A DNA stretch of 64,000 nucleotides from Lactarius indigo (lineage: Eukaryota > Basidiomycota > Agaricomycetes > Russulales > Russulaceae): contig JAFKAC010000001.1 of NCBI GenBank assembly GCA_025766275.1, forward strand, positions 2,542,001 to 2,606,000, given 5' to 3'. Numbering within the stretch: position 1 is the first letter of the stretch; every line of letters starts with the position of its first letter. Positions 36,509 to 48,137 of this stretch are shown in pieces. A program made the translations under genes and the position numbers. The notes beneath the pieces are model-generated. The model did no database searches. It saw nothing but the letters and a program-made list of their open reading frames with translations, and was not told the origin of the DNA.

Positions 36509-37736
36509 TTAACGGGCTCTCTTCTCAACACCCCTCGGTCGCTCACGAACCACCATCTTATTGCTGCCTTTAGGCCCCTTAGGCCCAGGTTTACGCGTAC
36601 GTTTACCTTTTGTCAACCATCCCCAAATTGAACGAGGGTGTTTGTTGGATTTTGACTTGCCACGACCACCTCCGTGTGGATGATCAACACTGGAGGAATA
36701 TTAAATGCGAATGTAGACAGAAGTAGAGTCAAGGGACATACGCATTCATGGCCACACCACGAACGTGAGGCCTTCGACCGAGCCACCGTGCACGACCGGC
36801 CTTTCCCAAGCTCCTGCCCTTCCAAAGTGGGTTGCTGACTTTCCCAATGGTGGCGACACAGTCCTGAAGAACCTTCCGCACTTCGCCGCTCTGTAAACGT
36901 ACTTGGGTGTATCTTCCGTTATCCTCGTGAACGATGACCTGTCCAAACGAGCCGGCTGAGCGGACAAGAATGCCACGTCCCTCGGGGTTGAGCGCGATAG
37001 AATGGATGATGGTGCCAGTCGGTATCAACCGGAGAGGGAGAACGTTGCCGGGTTTGATTGTTCGGGCGCGCAGAAGGCCTAAAGCAAGGGATGCGTTCGC
37101 GGACACAGAATCATTGTCGTCCGCCAATGCCTTTCCCCGAATCTTCTTCGAGTCCACGAATCCCTCGACAAGTCCGTCGGGTATGCCTTGTCTGAAGCTC
37201 TCCACTACATGTCCCGCCCGCAAGCCTTCGCACGCTAAAATGTAGCTCCATTTTTTCGAACCTTCGACAGCGGGGTTCCGGTTTTTTAAGAGAGCGATGT
37301 GGGCGGAGCGATTTGGATCGTATTCAATCCGCACAACGTCATGCGGCCCAGATTCTATGCGCATGAAGTCGACGATGCGAATGCGCCTTCTATGGCCGCC
37401 GCCACGGGAACGAACGGTTATGCGACCTTTGGAATTTCGACCACCTTTCTTGCGTAATGCGACAGTAAGCAAGCGTAAAGGCCTGCCTTTGTAAAGGTGT
37501 GGATTAAGAGGGCGGCGTAGGTGGCGTATTCCGGGGGTTATAGGCTTGTAGGTCTTGAAGAGGGTGGAAGTTCGCGACAGTGCAGCATTGACATCCGTTG
37601 GTCGTTGTTCTAATGACACCTCCGTGGCATATCTCCTTGGTGTAGCGGCAGATTGGATGGACGACACGACACGTCCCAAGGAAGGAGAAAGCAACCGCGA
37701 GCGAAAGAGCCCAACACCAAGACGGGCAAAGGACAT
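36509..37736 (-). CDS. RML2: Mitochondrial large-subunit ribosomal protein uL2m
   Basis: This is mitochondrial ribosomal protein L2, which sits by the peptidyl transferase centre of the 54S subunit. The start [20 protein letters not shown] is an Arg-rich presequence. The mature part reads [20 protein letters not shown], then [20 protein letters not shown] and [34 protein letters not shown] is the classic L2 motif. [20 protein letters not shown] follows, then the C-terminal [12 protein letters not shown] joined by an intron to [20 protein letters not shown]. The catalytic-centre region with [16 protein letters not shown] is intact. It is longer than bacterial L2 because of the presequence and a short inserted segment ([16 protein letters not shown]). 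Confidence 0.93.
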
Positions 37737-37977
37737 GAGCTCGAGCTGGCGAACTGGCGGGAAGAAATGGCAAGTGCACAATTATGTAATCGATTGCTCC
37801 AAGTTGGCGCTGAGCTCGAGCGCTCGAGTGTCACTGGTGCCCGCTACCCTGACCGCAATATATTATGGAGCCAGTTCTTGCCGACACGTTGCACCACCCC
37901 TTGTCTCTTCCCTCCTCACATCCTCACGACTCACTCTACGATCCCACGATTTCTTCATCCAATTCTCATATTATCCC

Positions 37978-39079
37978 ATGACTGTCTTGTTTAGGAATCT
38001 CAGGTGCTATGGTTATGGCACGTTGTCCATCCCTCGTACCCTTACCCGTGGCCTCGCTTAGTTGTCCGTATTAGTCACCGTGCTTCTGCTCTCCGCAGGA
38101 GTTTTAGGGATTTCGGCCTACTTTGCGTCCATATTTCTGCCTGATCTGCATCGTGCGTCGTCACTTTTCTCCCCTCCAGTATTGGCCCGTAATGGAATGT
38201 TGATCGCTCAGATGATTTCACGATATATGCTTTGATACCTCCGTCATGGACTATATTCGTAATCACGTTCCTGTACGTCCCTTTCACCAGAGCTGATACT
38301 TCTGAAATTCTTAACGACACCACCAGTTTGATAACCTCAACACCGCGTGCCGATGCGATTTTCCTCTTCATTACGGACATCCTTTGGCTCAGTAAGCGTT
38401 TCCTATTTATCCGTGCGAAAGTTCTATGCTGAGTGTTTGCATTAGCATTGGCTGCTTGGTCTTCGTAGGCATTCTGTCTGTTCTGCCTAATCCTTCAACT
38501 TAACGGTACAGTGACTCTCTTGGTTCCACACAATGTGATGCCCTTGGAGATCTGAGAGCTAGTACCAAGAATGGCAGCAGTTTGTAACTTCTCAAGAACC
38601 TTTATCTGTCGCTAATTTGAAGTACCTTTAGTATCCGCTCGCAGTTACTGTGACCTGTCGAAAGTTGTTGAAGCATTTTCATGGGCTACATTTTGCTTGC
38701 GTACGTTTCTCTGCCTCCGTCCTGACCTCGCTGACCCTGAACATCAGTCACATTGTACATTGTTTTCCTTGTGGCTCTTGCCTCTCGCTCTGTGGCAATG
38801 GGACGGCCGTATATCTGGAGAGAAGATGTCAGAGAATTGCCGTGGTTCGGGCAAGCTCCTGGCTACCCTGGGTATGGCTACGTCACCTATCCAACACAAT
38901 CTGTGCCCCGTGGCTATCCTGGCACGTATGCACCGTATACACAATATCCAACTACACAATACCAAACAGGCGGCGGCGGCGGCAATGTCATCCATCAGCA
39001 ACCCGGGCACTCGCTGGTAATACAACCTGGAAGGAATGGTTTACCATCGACTGTTCAGCAAGTCCCGACTGCAATTTGA
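37978..39079 (+). CDS. MARVEL-like four-helix membrane protein
   Basis: This is a predicted integral membrane protein of the fungal MARVEL type; its function is unknown. Exons joined by short introns give TM1 LSVLVTVLLLSAGVLGISAY with FASIFLPDLHHDFTIYALIP, TM2 PSWTIFVITFLYV, TM3 RADAIFLFITDILWL followed by LAAWSS, and an extracellular-like loop with Cys (STQCDALGDLRAST). After the loop come SYCDLSKVVEAFSWATFCLR and TM4 LYIVFLVALASRSVA. The tail GRPYIWREDVRELPWFG is followed by a G/Y/P/Q-rich stretch ending LPSTVQQVPTAI. The order of DAIFLF..WL, YC.L and VEAFSW is typical of MARVEL proteins. The first exon is uncertain: only the acceptor GCTTAG before LSVLVT is clear. Confidence 0.65.
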
Positions 39080-39338
39080 TCAACTTCCTCTGAATGCGGA
39101 GAGATACCGAAAGGATATGTACCGAGTGTGCCATACGTGTTGTCAGTTGTACCAGTAGTACTAGCGGGATCAATCATTTGTGTCTGCTTGCCCTAGAAGT
39201 TCCAGAAGTCCGGGGTCCCAGTGGGACTCTTTGATGGTCCTATTTGACTTTTACCACCAGCCCAAGCAATATCCTGGGCTCTCTATCTGCTTCCATTGGC
39301 TACGTGCGAAATACCTTTTGATCTCGGAAGTCTACACT

Positions 39339-40510
39339 ATGGATGAAGACTTTGGCTCATCAGTATGGGCCACCCCTGCGTCTGGCGGAATTTCTATATT
39401 ATCCCCGAACGTATCGTCCACGATCAGTCGGTTTGACGACTTCGACGAATTTGGACCCCAAGAGGATAGTTCCTAAGCATGAAGACGACGACGACGACGA
39501 CGACGACGAATTCGGAGATTTTGGCGAGTTCGGTCAGGCAGAGGACACGGCCGAGGAATTCGGGGGCAGCAGTGGCTTCAAGGAAACTGAGCTAGAGCCA
39601 GCAGCGGGCTCATCCTTGTGGGATTGGGAGCCACTTCGTTTTGATTCACATCCGTCGCGACAAATGCTAGATACGCAGATCGAGGAAATTTTAGGACTCC
39701 TCTGGAGTAGTGATGACCTCGATGAGGCGCTCACTGATGAGGATGTACGTGAAGTTGGTGGCCTCGCCCAGATACTGGTAACACCAGACAGGTGATGTCT
39801 TCTCTCTACCGTACGAGGTTGGCGACTCACACACTGACAGTCGCGCTCTCTACCAGTCGCTCTTCCATATATCACCCCCGTCAGCCCATCCACCAAATTG
39901 GATACGCTCGCGCATCCGGCGACAGCATTTAATCTCTCTAGGGATCCCGGTGAATCTCGATGAGGTCCTTCCACACGCGGGTATCAAGCCTTTACCAGCT
40001 TTACATATCACCACACGACCCGTGTCGGCTCCCCCGATCCCTAGAAATGGGGTGCAGCCACTCAACGGCCGCACATCTTCGAATACCTCGAGAGCAGGAA
40101 CCCCCGTACCTGGCGCACCAACACCGGGAAATGCTCGGAGAGGTGCAGTTTCTCAACTAGGGCTAGGTCCCAAGCCGCAGCTAGATGAGCGAAGGATAGG
40201 AGAACTTCTCTCACAAACACCAGGTGTGTGTCACCTTGTTGAGGGCTTTACATTAGGAAATTGTGCTCATTGCATAGTAGACCAACTATCACTGCTTCCT
40301 CTGGCGTCCTTAGAGGCCTGCCTATCCGACTTGCGCACTCAAACACAGAACACGTCAGCCTTATTAACGTACTTGTTGCAGACAAAGGACGCACTGCAGC
40401 AAGACTCGGAGACGTATAATAGGCTGATAGCAGAATTAGTCGGGGAGGCACAAAAGATGAAGAACGTTGGAAGCAGAACACCCTCGCGAAGAGGGAGTGG
40501 CATGGTGTAA
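39339..40510 (+). CDS. DUF5102-like fungal protein with an apparent frameshift
   Basis: This is a fungal protein of unknown function. It begins MDEDFGSSVWATPASGG and continues to RFDDFDEFGPQED. The coding frame then changes by one base, and a poly-Asp stretch leads into EFGDFGEFGQAEDTAEEFGG. The conserved part reads LDTQIEEILGLLWSSDDLDE and AQILVTPDR, then after an intron PPNWIRSRIRRQHLISLGIP and VNLDEVLPHAG. The end is a Pro/Thr-rich linker and a coiled-coil-like segment LRTQTQNTSALLTYLLQTKD. The WIRSRIRRxHLxSLGIPVNLDEVL block matches what I know of DUF5102; the name is by recall and unverified. The frame break near 39455 is discussed in the findings. Confidence 0.6.
39484..39507 (+). repeat. 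GAC trinucleotide repeat (8 units)
   Basis: Eight GAC units in a row encode Asp8 in the frame of the downstream exon. The repeat lies about 25 nt after the suspected frameshift and could be length-variable. Confidence 0.85.
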
Positions 40511-40688
40511 CAATTATCGTAGTCCAAAGCATTATACAACTCTTACAGCTCAGACTGTTTTGTCCGAAGAACCTCTGATGCTCATCGAGCGGTCGACACC
40601 GGTCGTAGATGAGTCACGTGAGGCAGTGGCATATACCTCGGCGTCAGAATTTAAATTTCAGAATTCAGACTGGTTTCTGTCGGTGGAT

Positions 40689-43600
40689 ATGAATATCTCA
40701 CTTGCCGTTCCTTCTGTGGCTCAAAGTGTTTCTTTTTCTGTCCTGACTACAGAGGATGTTCGACGTATCTCGGTCAAACAAATTACGAATCCTGTCTTGC
40801 TCGATGACCTGAATAGGCCGAACGTTGGGGGTTTGTACGACCCCGCTTTGGGTCCTGTATACAAGCAAGACATGTGTGTACCACCATTGAAATATCTTCA
40901 TTAATTCACGTCTAATGCATAGATAGCTGCGTAACGTGTCGCCAGACGTATTTCAGTTGCCCTGGACACTTTGGTACACATTGACCTTCCCGCACCGGTT
41001 TTCCATCCACTCTTTATGAATCACATGTATATTCTGCTAAGAGCCACATGTTTATTCTGCCACCACTTCAAGTTACCGAGAGCAGAGGTGGGGATGCCTT
41101 TTTATTTAGATTCTGGTATAGCCATCTGACGTCTAGTTTGCCTCAAAGTTACTCAAATATGTGGCTAAGCTGCGCCTCCTCGAGCATGGCATGCTAGATG
41201 CTGCCTTAGCGTTAAATGATTTACATATGAAGCCTAAGAACAAGGATCCGATTTCTGGAGACGAGATCGAGACCGAGACCTTGGAAGCATTCGAACAGCG
41301 AGTTCAAGCATTCGTTCAGCTCAATCTCCTTCGCGCTTCTGGCAGCAGGGACAATTACAAACACAGTCTTGTTTTTCAAGCACGGAAGGACCTCATTCAG
41401 GATGTACTGAAGACTTCGCTGATCAACAAGTGTCAAAATTCAGGATGCGGCGCGTGGGTTGTATTTCCTACAATTAATTCTTCAACTAAAAGGTCGTGCA
41501 TTTCAGCAACGGCTACACCTTCCGAAAGGAAGGAGCACACAAAAGTTATCGAGTATGACTTGGCCCCAAAGATGAAAAAAGGCAACGAAGCGCTCGGCTT
41601 GCGACGACAGTGACGTCCTAATATCCCTGTCAAGGGAGCGTATGGCTAAACAAGAGCGACGTGGTGACAGTTGACGGCAGTGATTCAGATACAGGAGAAT
41701 CAGAATTGGAAGGAGGTGATCCCACGTTTTCTGACCAGGAAAGCGGAGGTCATCCCCAGCGAGAGCAGAAGAACGCCGACAGCGTAACTAATGATCGTAC
41801 CAAGAAGTCCCGAACTCATGGTGAGCGAGTCATGGTGCCAGAAGAGTGCCGCGCGCACCTCCGCCTACTCTTCACTAATGAGAGGACACTCTGTTCCTTG
41901 ATGTTTGGTCGGCACGGTCCTCTTTCTCCCGTCACAAACGGTCTTTCTGTTGCGTCTGCAGACATGTTTTTCATGGATGTCGTCCCCGTTTCTCCCACGC
42001 GATTTCGACCGCCTGCGATGATGGGAGAGACCCTGTTGGAAAATCCTCACAACAGTCTCCTTGCCAAAGTGCTAACCACGTCATATCGTCTGCGTGATCT
42101 CAATGCAGAATTACGAGCGGTATCTGTGAAGTCTTCTTCGTATAGTGACTGACGCTCGGAGAAAGTTACTCGGTACACTGCTTGGCAACACTAGTCCAGC
42201 TCCAGGTCGACGTGAACAGCTTCATTGATAGTGGTAAGAACCCCGTGAAATTAAGGAACGGAAAGCTCCCTCCTCCCGGTATCAAGCAAATCCTTGAGAA
42301 GAAAGAGGGTCTTTTCCGAATGCACATGATGGTGCGTATCGCTGTGTTCATCGTGCTTGCCTAACGTCTACTTCAGGGGAAACGCGTTAACTATGCTGCT
42401 CGTTCAGTTATCTCGCCGGATGTGAACATTGAACCAAACGAAATCGGCGTCCCTCCTGTCTTTGCCCGGAAATTAACCTTCCCTGAACCCGTAACGCCCG
42501 TGAATTTCCATGAGATGCGCCAGCTGGTGATCAATGGGCCTAAGATATATCCTGGGGCAACGATCGTCGAGTTCGAGGATGGTCACCAAATATACTTGGT
42601 ACATCTAGCAGCCTTTTATTGGAGCTACACTCATCGTGGTGCATAGGACAAGCTGACGGTTGAGCAAAGAACGGCTATTGCCAATCAGTTGCTCACGCCA
42701 CCAGATGGTGGTCGTTCCAATCGTCATCGATTTACCACACGAACAACAGCTATCAACAAGAAGGTCTTTCGACATCTCCGTGATGGAGACATGCTCATCC
42801 TTAATCGACAACCTACCTTGCACAAACCAAGTATGATGGCACATCGGGCGCGTGTGCTGCATGGTGAAAAAACTATCCGCATGCACTATGCTAACTGGTC
42901 AGTTGTGACATTTCCTTGTTCGCACCACGATGACTGACCCCGATACCTTAGTAACTCGTATAACGGTTTGTCTTTTGTCTCAGTTAATCGAAGCTTGAAA
43001 GTTACTGACTCTCGCGAACGTACAGCCGATTTTGATGGGGACGGTTTGTTACACATAATTGAGTTCTGTCATGGTAGCTGATTCTCTTTTAAAGAGATGA
43101 ATATCCATTTTCCTCGTAAGTGGTCCATCATTAGAACATGCAATGTGTACTCATGTACTGGAAGAAAACGAAGTGGCGCGTGCAGAGGCGATGCTGATAG
43201 CCAATACGGACAACCAGTATCTGGTCCCAACCTCAGGGAAACCGTTACGAGGTCTCATCCAGGATCACGTTGTAGCTGGCGTTTGGATGACTAACCTGGA
43301 GACCTTTTTTACGAGAGAAGAGTACTTTCAGCTACTCTATGGGAGCCTCAAACCCGAGGAATATTCAGCTTATGACAATGGGTGCTTGCTGACGCTCCCC
43401 CCAGCAATATGGAAGCCAAGAGCATTATGGACGGGCAAACAAATCGTAAGCACAGTATTCTGTCTCCTCCTTTGGTGATCCTAATGGCGGAAAGATCTCC
43501 ACCGTTCTATTGAATATCACACCCAGCAACACTGAAGGGCTTAATCTGAACGCAAAGGCCAAGGTTCCCAGCGCGGCGTGGGGAAAGGGCTCTTCTGAAG

Positions 43601-46600
43601 ATCAAGTCATATTCATGGATGGAGAGCTTCTCTGTGGCACTCTTGACTAAATCTGCTTTCGGCGCCAGTGACTTTGGCTTGGTCCATTCTGTCTATGAGC
43701 TGTACGGTGCCGACGTTGCAGGGAGGCTGCTTGGCATACTGAGTCGGTTGTTCACGAAGTTTTTGCAGCATAGGGCCTTCACCTGTCGTATCGATGACTT
43801 GGCACTCGCGGACAAGGGCAACGCAAAGCGGGCAGAGCTATTACGTGGCGGTGAACATCTTGGGACAGAGGGAGCGATGGACAATTTCCCTTCGCTCAAC
43901 GATCTCTCTCCTGAAGAGAAACCGGAGGCCTCTAGTGCAACTACTCCGTGAGGTGCTCCGTGATGATGAAAAAATGGCAGGACTTGATATGACCGTCAAA
44001 TCACGGCTACGGGAACTCACCAAATCTATCGCAGACGCAGTGATGCCCCATGGTTTGCTGCGCAAGTTCCCGCATAACAACATGCAGATGATGACGCAAT
44101 CTGGGGCCAAGGGTAGCGTAGTCAACGCCCAGCAGATTTCGTGTGTGCTAGGCCAGCAGGAGCTCGAAGGCCGTCGCGTGCCAGTGATGGTCAGCGGCAA
44201 GACCCTGCCCTCTTTCAAGGCCTTTGAAACGAAAGCTATTGCTGGTGGATACGTTGCCAGCCGTTTCCTTACTGGTATAAGGCCGCAGGAGTTCTTCTTC
44301 CATTGCATGGCCGGTCGTGAGGGTCTAATCGACACAGCTGTGAAGACGTCTCGCTCAGGCTACCTGCAACGCTCGTTGATAAAACATTTGGAGGGAATTC
44401 GCGTTCACTACGATAATACGGTACGCGGGAGTGACGGCTCGGTGTACCAGTTTCATTACGGTGGCGACGCACTCGATGTCACCAGGCAAAAACATCTATG
44501 CCAATTCACCTTCATGGCGCAGAACATGAAGGCACTTATTGACCGATATCGGCCACGCGACGCGATAGACGTACTAGACGATGAACAGGCTCGGAAGTAC
44601 ACGAAGAGCGTTCTCAAGGCGTCCAAGGAAATCAGGGCGGGAGAGGATCTTTCCAAAAGGGACAGGATGCCGACCCCTATGGAACTCTTCAGCCCTGCCC
44701 GCTTTCTAGGTAGCACCTCTGAGAAGTTTGCAGAGCGATTGAACGATTACATCAAGAGCAATCCTGACAACCTCCTCAAGTCTAAGAGCGACGTGCTCGC
44801 TGTTCGTCGGCGGCATGCTCTGCGTAGCGCAAATGATTTTCGATTGATGATGATGTTCAAGTACCTGCGGAGTTTAGTGGACCCGGGAGAGGCAGTCGGT
44901 TTACTGGCTGGCCAAGGGTGAGCATCAGACTTTCGTAGACAAGCCACTAGCTGACCTCTGTCGTAGTGTGGGCGAGCCCTCCACTCAGATGACACTCAAT
45001 ACATTCCACTTCGCTGGTGCGCACCTCTACGAGACTGAAGTTCCCGCCTGACATTAGAGCTACAGGCCATGGCGCTGCCAATGTAACTCTTGGTATTCCA
45101 AGGTTGCGAGAGATTGTGATGACAGGCATCTAGGGTACCCAAAACACCATCCATGACCATAACCATCGCCAAGGGTGTTTCTGTCGACCGCGCCGACGCA
45201 TTTGCGCGCCGAGCGTCACGGGTCACGATTTCTCAAGTCGTCGACAAGGTCAGCAGTTGTTGAACGGCTCGCAGTTAACAACCAAGCACGCAGAAAGCAG
45301 TTCACGATTGACATCGAGTTCTATCCCGAAGAGGAATACCGTGCCGAGTTCGAAGTGTCACCTCCTCAACTAGTTGGCGCGCTTGGAACTCGTTTCTCGC
45401 TCATACTGAAACACGAGATCCAGGTCGAAATGAGGAAGCTCGCTGCTGACCTCAAGAGCCAGATTGCCGATCTTGGAAAGGGTAGGGCTGCACCCAGGGG
45501 CGAGGAGGGTACGTCGGCCGCAGCTGGGGAGGAAGATGCTGATGCAGAGGAGCCTCCGACGAGAAGGGACGACGATGAAGATAGTGAGGTCGGTGATGGC
45601 GACGCAAGTAGAGAAAAACGCCACCGACAGAAGCAACAACAAACATCGTACGAGTCAGATGAGGACGAGGACGAGGACGAGGACGGCGACGGTGACGTCA
45701 ATCTTGAACCTCTCGAGGTAGGCTTAGAGGCCGGTCACACTTCAGGCGCGGTCGGCGCGGCGGTCGAGTTAGAAAAGCAGCCTAGGAAAAAGGCCGGACT
45801 CAGGGAAGTCGTACAAAGGGCGGAGCAGGCCTTTCTGGAAAACTTTGCAAACGCCACAGCCTTCAAGTTCACTCCATCCGGGTGCAAGATCGAACTCGAG
45901 GTAAGTGAGGCACGTTTTCCCACGTAGTGTAAGAGTTGACTCTTAATTGGGTACGTAGTTTGGGTCAGATCTTCCTAAACTGCTGCTGGTGGGTATTGTG
46001 GAGCGGACGTGTACAAAAACCGTTGTCCGGGAAATTCCTGGGATTGCAGACTGCTTCCGTGTCAAAGAGGCGAGCAAGGACGGGCTCGTCAAGGTCAGCA
46101 CCAGTCGACCATTCTCCAGACTGTCGCTAACCAAACCCCATTGTAGATTACCACCAATGGGTCGAGCTTGCGCGGCCTGTGGGAGTTTGCTTGTGCAACC
46201 GAGGAACCACTAATCGAAGAGGATGATGTCTATTCGAACGACATCTACTCCATCCTTATGACGTACGGCATAGAGATGGCTCGTGCGGCGATTGTGCAAG
46301 AGATAAGCGGTGTCTTTGGCGTTTACAACATCGAGGTCGATATCCGGCACCTCGAGTTGATCGCGGATTACATGGTAAGCGTCGAGATAGATAGTTCTGG
46401 CTTTGACCTAATCTTTGTGGTCTCAGACATTCGAGGGTGACTACAAACCATTCAACCGCAAGGGAATGAGCATGCACCCATCTCCTCTCTTAAAAGCCTC
46501 GTTCGAGACGACTGGTGCGTTTCTTTCGGACGCGACACTGCACGGTGATTTTGATGACCTTCAAACACCGTCGAGCAACTTGGTGGTTGGACGACCGGGT

Positions 46601-46648
46601 CTGAGTGGTACGGGTGTATTCGACGTGGTTACACGGGTTTACAATTAG
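40689..46648 (+). CDS. RPA1: DNA-directed RNA polymerase I largest subunit RPA1 (A190)
   Basis: This is the catalytic largest subunit of RNA polymerase I. The start [18 protein letters not shown] leads to [20 protein letters not shown], the N-terminal zinc site. The clamp and pore follow, with [20 protein letters not shown]. The active-site loop NADFDGDEMNIH is intact but assembled from four exons, two of them 14 and 18 nt. [20 protein letters not shown] and [20 protein letters not shown] form the bridge-helix region. [13 protein letters not shown] joins [17 protein letters not shown] and [19 protein letters not shown] (trigger loop). A large acidic insert lies at about 45490-45720. The C-terminus ends [20 protein letters not shown]. 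There are about 20 short introns in all. ISFSV and the insert fit Pol I rather than Pol II (there is no CTD heptad tail). Confidence 0.95.
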
Positions 46649-46747
46649 CCTAATTTGATATTGACGTGACACCGTGACATGTGACATGTGACAAGTCGCG
46701 TCTTTGGGGTCGCCGACTTTTTGCGGGCCACAAAGTCGCAGTTGCCC

Positions 46748-47635
46748 ATGTCGATAATGAGTCCCCCTCGACCCGTCCTCGCCGACCTTCCCCTCGACCT
46801 CATTCTCAACCCAAATTCTGACCATCCAACTCGAGGTCTCAACCGATCGATATCACTCACCGGTTCTAAACGCTCGAGATCTCCGTCCCTTGCTCGTTCC
46901 ATCTTTAGTCCAGCAAAGAGGCGAATACTCGAGCAGGAGGGTCTCATCCTTACGTCTCGCTCGCGTCTTCGCACAAGCACCAGCATTCACTCGCTTAGCC
47001 GCGCTCTTTTACACGCTTCTGATGACCTCAAACACCTTCCTGCGCCTTCCTTCGCCAAGGGCGACGCCCCTCTCCCAACGCCCATACACCCCGACCTACT
47101 TGACCCACCATCGCCGCGTGAACCCAGACGGTCCTCTCCGCGTCTCTCCGCGTCCCCAAATTCTAAATCATGCTCCTCCGCAACCACCACCCCGACTCGT
47201 ACCTCGCCGCGGAAGTCCCACCCGCAGACGACCACCGCCGGGAGTAGCAGCAGCTCTTCGCGGCCGGTACGCCACACCATGGTTCCGCGCGAGATGCCCC
47301 CACCACCCGACCGTCGATCGGTGCATTATCCCGGCTTCGACGTGCACCAAGACACGCACATAGCTCTGCCATGTACGCGATCGATGACCCGCGCCCGGGA
47401 GGAGGCTGCACGCGCTCAAGAGGGCGAAGCGGCCAAGGAGAACGTCCGTCCAGCGGCGGGCGCCATACCCTGCAAGAGTAGCAAAGCCAAGGGGGATATG
47501 GCGCCACGGCGCTCGGCAAGGTTACGCGCGAGTAACACCCATCGTCATTCCCCGCCGCAGGGTGCCTTCGTGCTAGACATGAGAGGCCGTGAGCATCGCC
47601 GAAGTGCTCTGTATGGCGTGTCCCTGAAAGTTTAG
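46748..47635 (+). CDS. Disordered Ser/Pro/Arg-rich protein with a KEN box
   Basis: This is a single-exon protein of about 295 residues that I do not recognise. It starts MSIMSPPRPVLADLPLDL. A possible folded motif SLARSIFSPAKRRILEQEGL lies at about residues 45-65, followed by HSLSRALLHASDDLK. The rest is Ser/Pro/Thr-rich with many SP and SPR sites. Near residue 235 there is EAAKENVRP, a KEN box context (KEN followed by a Pro within a few residues) as recognised by APC/C-Cdh1. Basic patches (RRSARLRAS) suggest nuclear location. The N-terminal part may be a conserved cell-cycle motif, but I cannot name the family. The ATG at 46748 is the first in frame; the open frame begins slightly upstream. 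Confidence 0.55.
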   Translation: MSIMSPPRPVLADLPLDLILNPNSDHPTRGLNRSISLTGSKRSRSPSLARSIFSPAKRRILEQEGLILTSRSRLRTSTSIHSLSRALLHASDDLKHLPAPSFAKGDAPLPTPIHPDLLDPPSPREPRRSSPRLSASPNSKSCSSATTTPTRTSPRKSHPQTTTAGSSSSSSRPVRHTMVPREMPPPPDRRSVHYPGFDVHQDTHIALPCTRSMTRAREEAARAQEGEAAKENVRPAAGAIPCKSSKAKGDMAPRRSARLRASNTHRHSPPQGAFVLDMRGREHRRSALYGVSLKV

Positions 47636-48137
47636 CCCTGCTCTGCCTCATCAATTCTGTTCATTTGGTGTTTTGGAATTGGAGATTGCTCATCTTACGC
47701 CTCTAGGCAATATTCACGATCTTCACAATTTATTTAAGCCGTACTGTGCAGCTGCGTCCCATACGTCCTAACGTCACCCTCCCCTCCTCTTTTTCGCTTC
47801 CGAGGTTCCATTGATCCTGTAAATTGTTCACCAAGGGCGCCTGTGTGAGCGCTCCATTTTGTTAGACTTGTGTGTATGCTTTTTCTTGGAGCACTCGCCA
47901 ATACAATGGAATAAAAAAACTGTTCGCATAATCACATGAGAATGAAGACAAAGGAGAGCACGAAAGCGACGGAGCAATGTCGCGATATCCAAGCAAAGAG
48001 CTATTCGTACACCTACACGACGTAGTAGAATTAACAAAGGAGAATAAATCGGATCCCTAATATAATGTGATTACAAGGCAGTGAAAGCCAAGAAAAAAAG
48101 TCGGAAGGCATGGAGGATCGAAGAGTTGACCGCGAGA
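47636..48137. other. Convergent 3' spacer, KEN-box gene / stomatin
   Basis: This is about 500 bp of AT-rich sequence with several AATAAA-like words (for example near 47909). I see no gene. Confidence 0.5.

Noticed and set aside
38075..38380. 101-aa minus-strand ORF
   Set aside because: It is antisense to the transmembrane exons of the MARVEL-like gene, whose splice sites and helices are convincing.
45366..45701. Ser-rich minus-strand ORF
   Set aside because: It is the antisense shadow of the acidic GAC/GAG-rich insert of RPA1.
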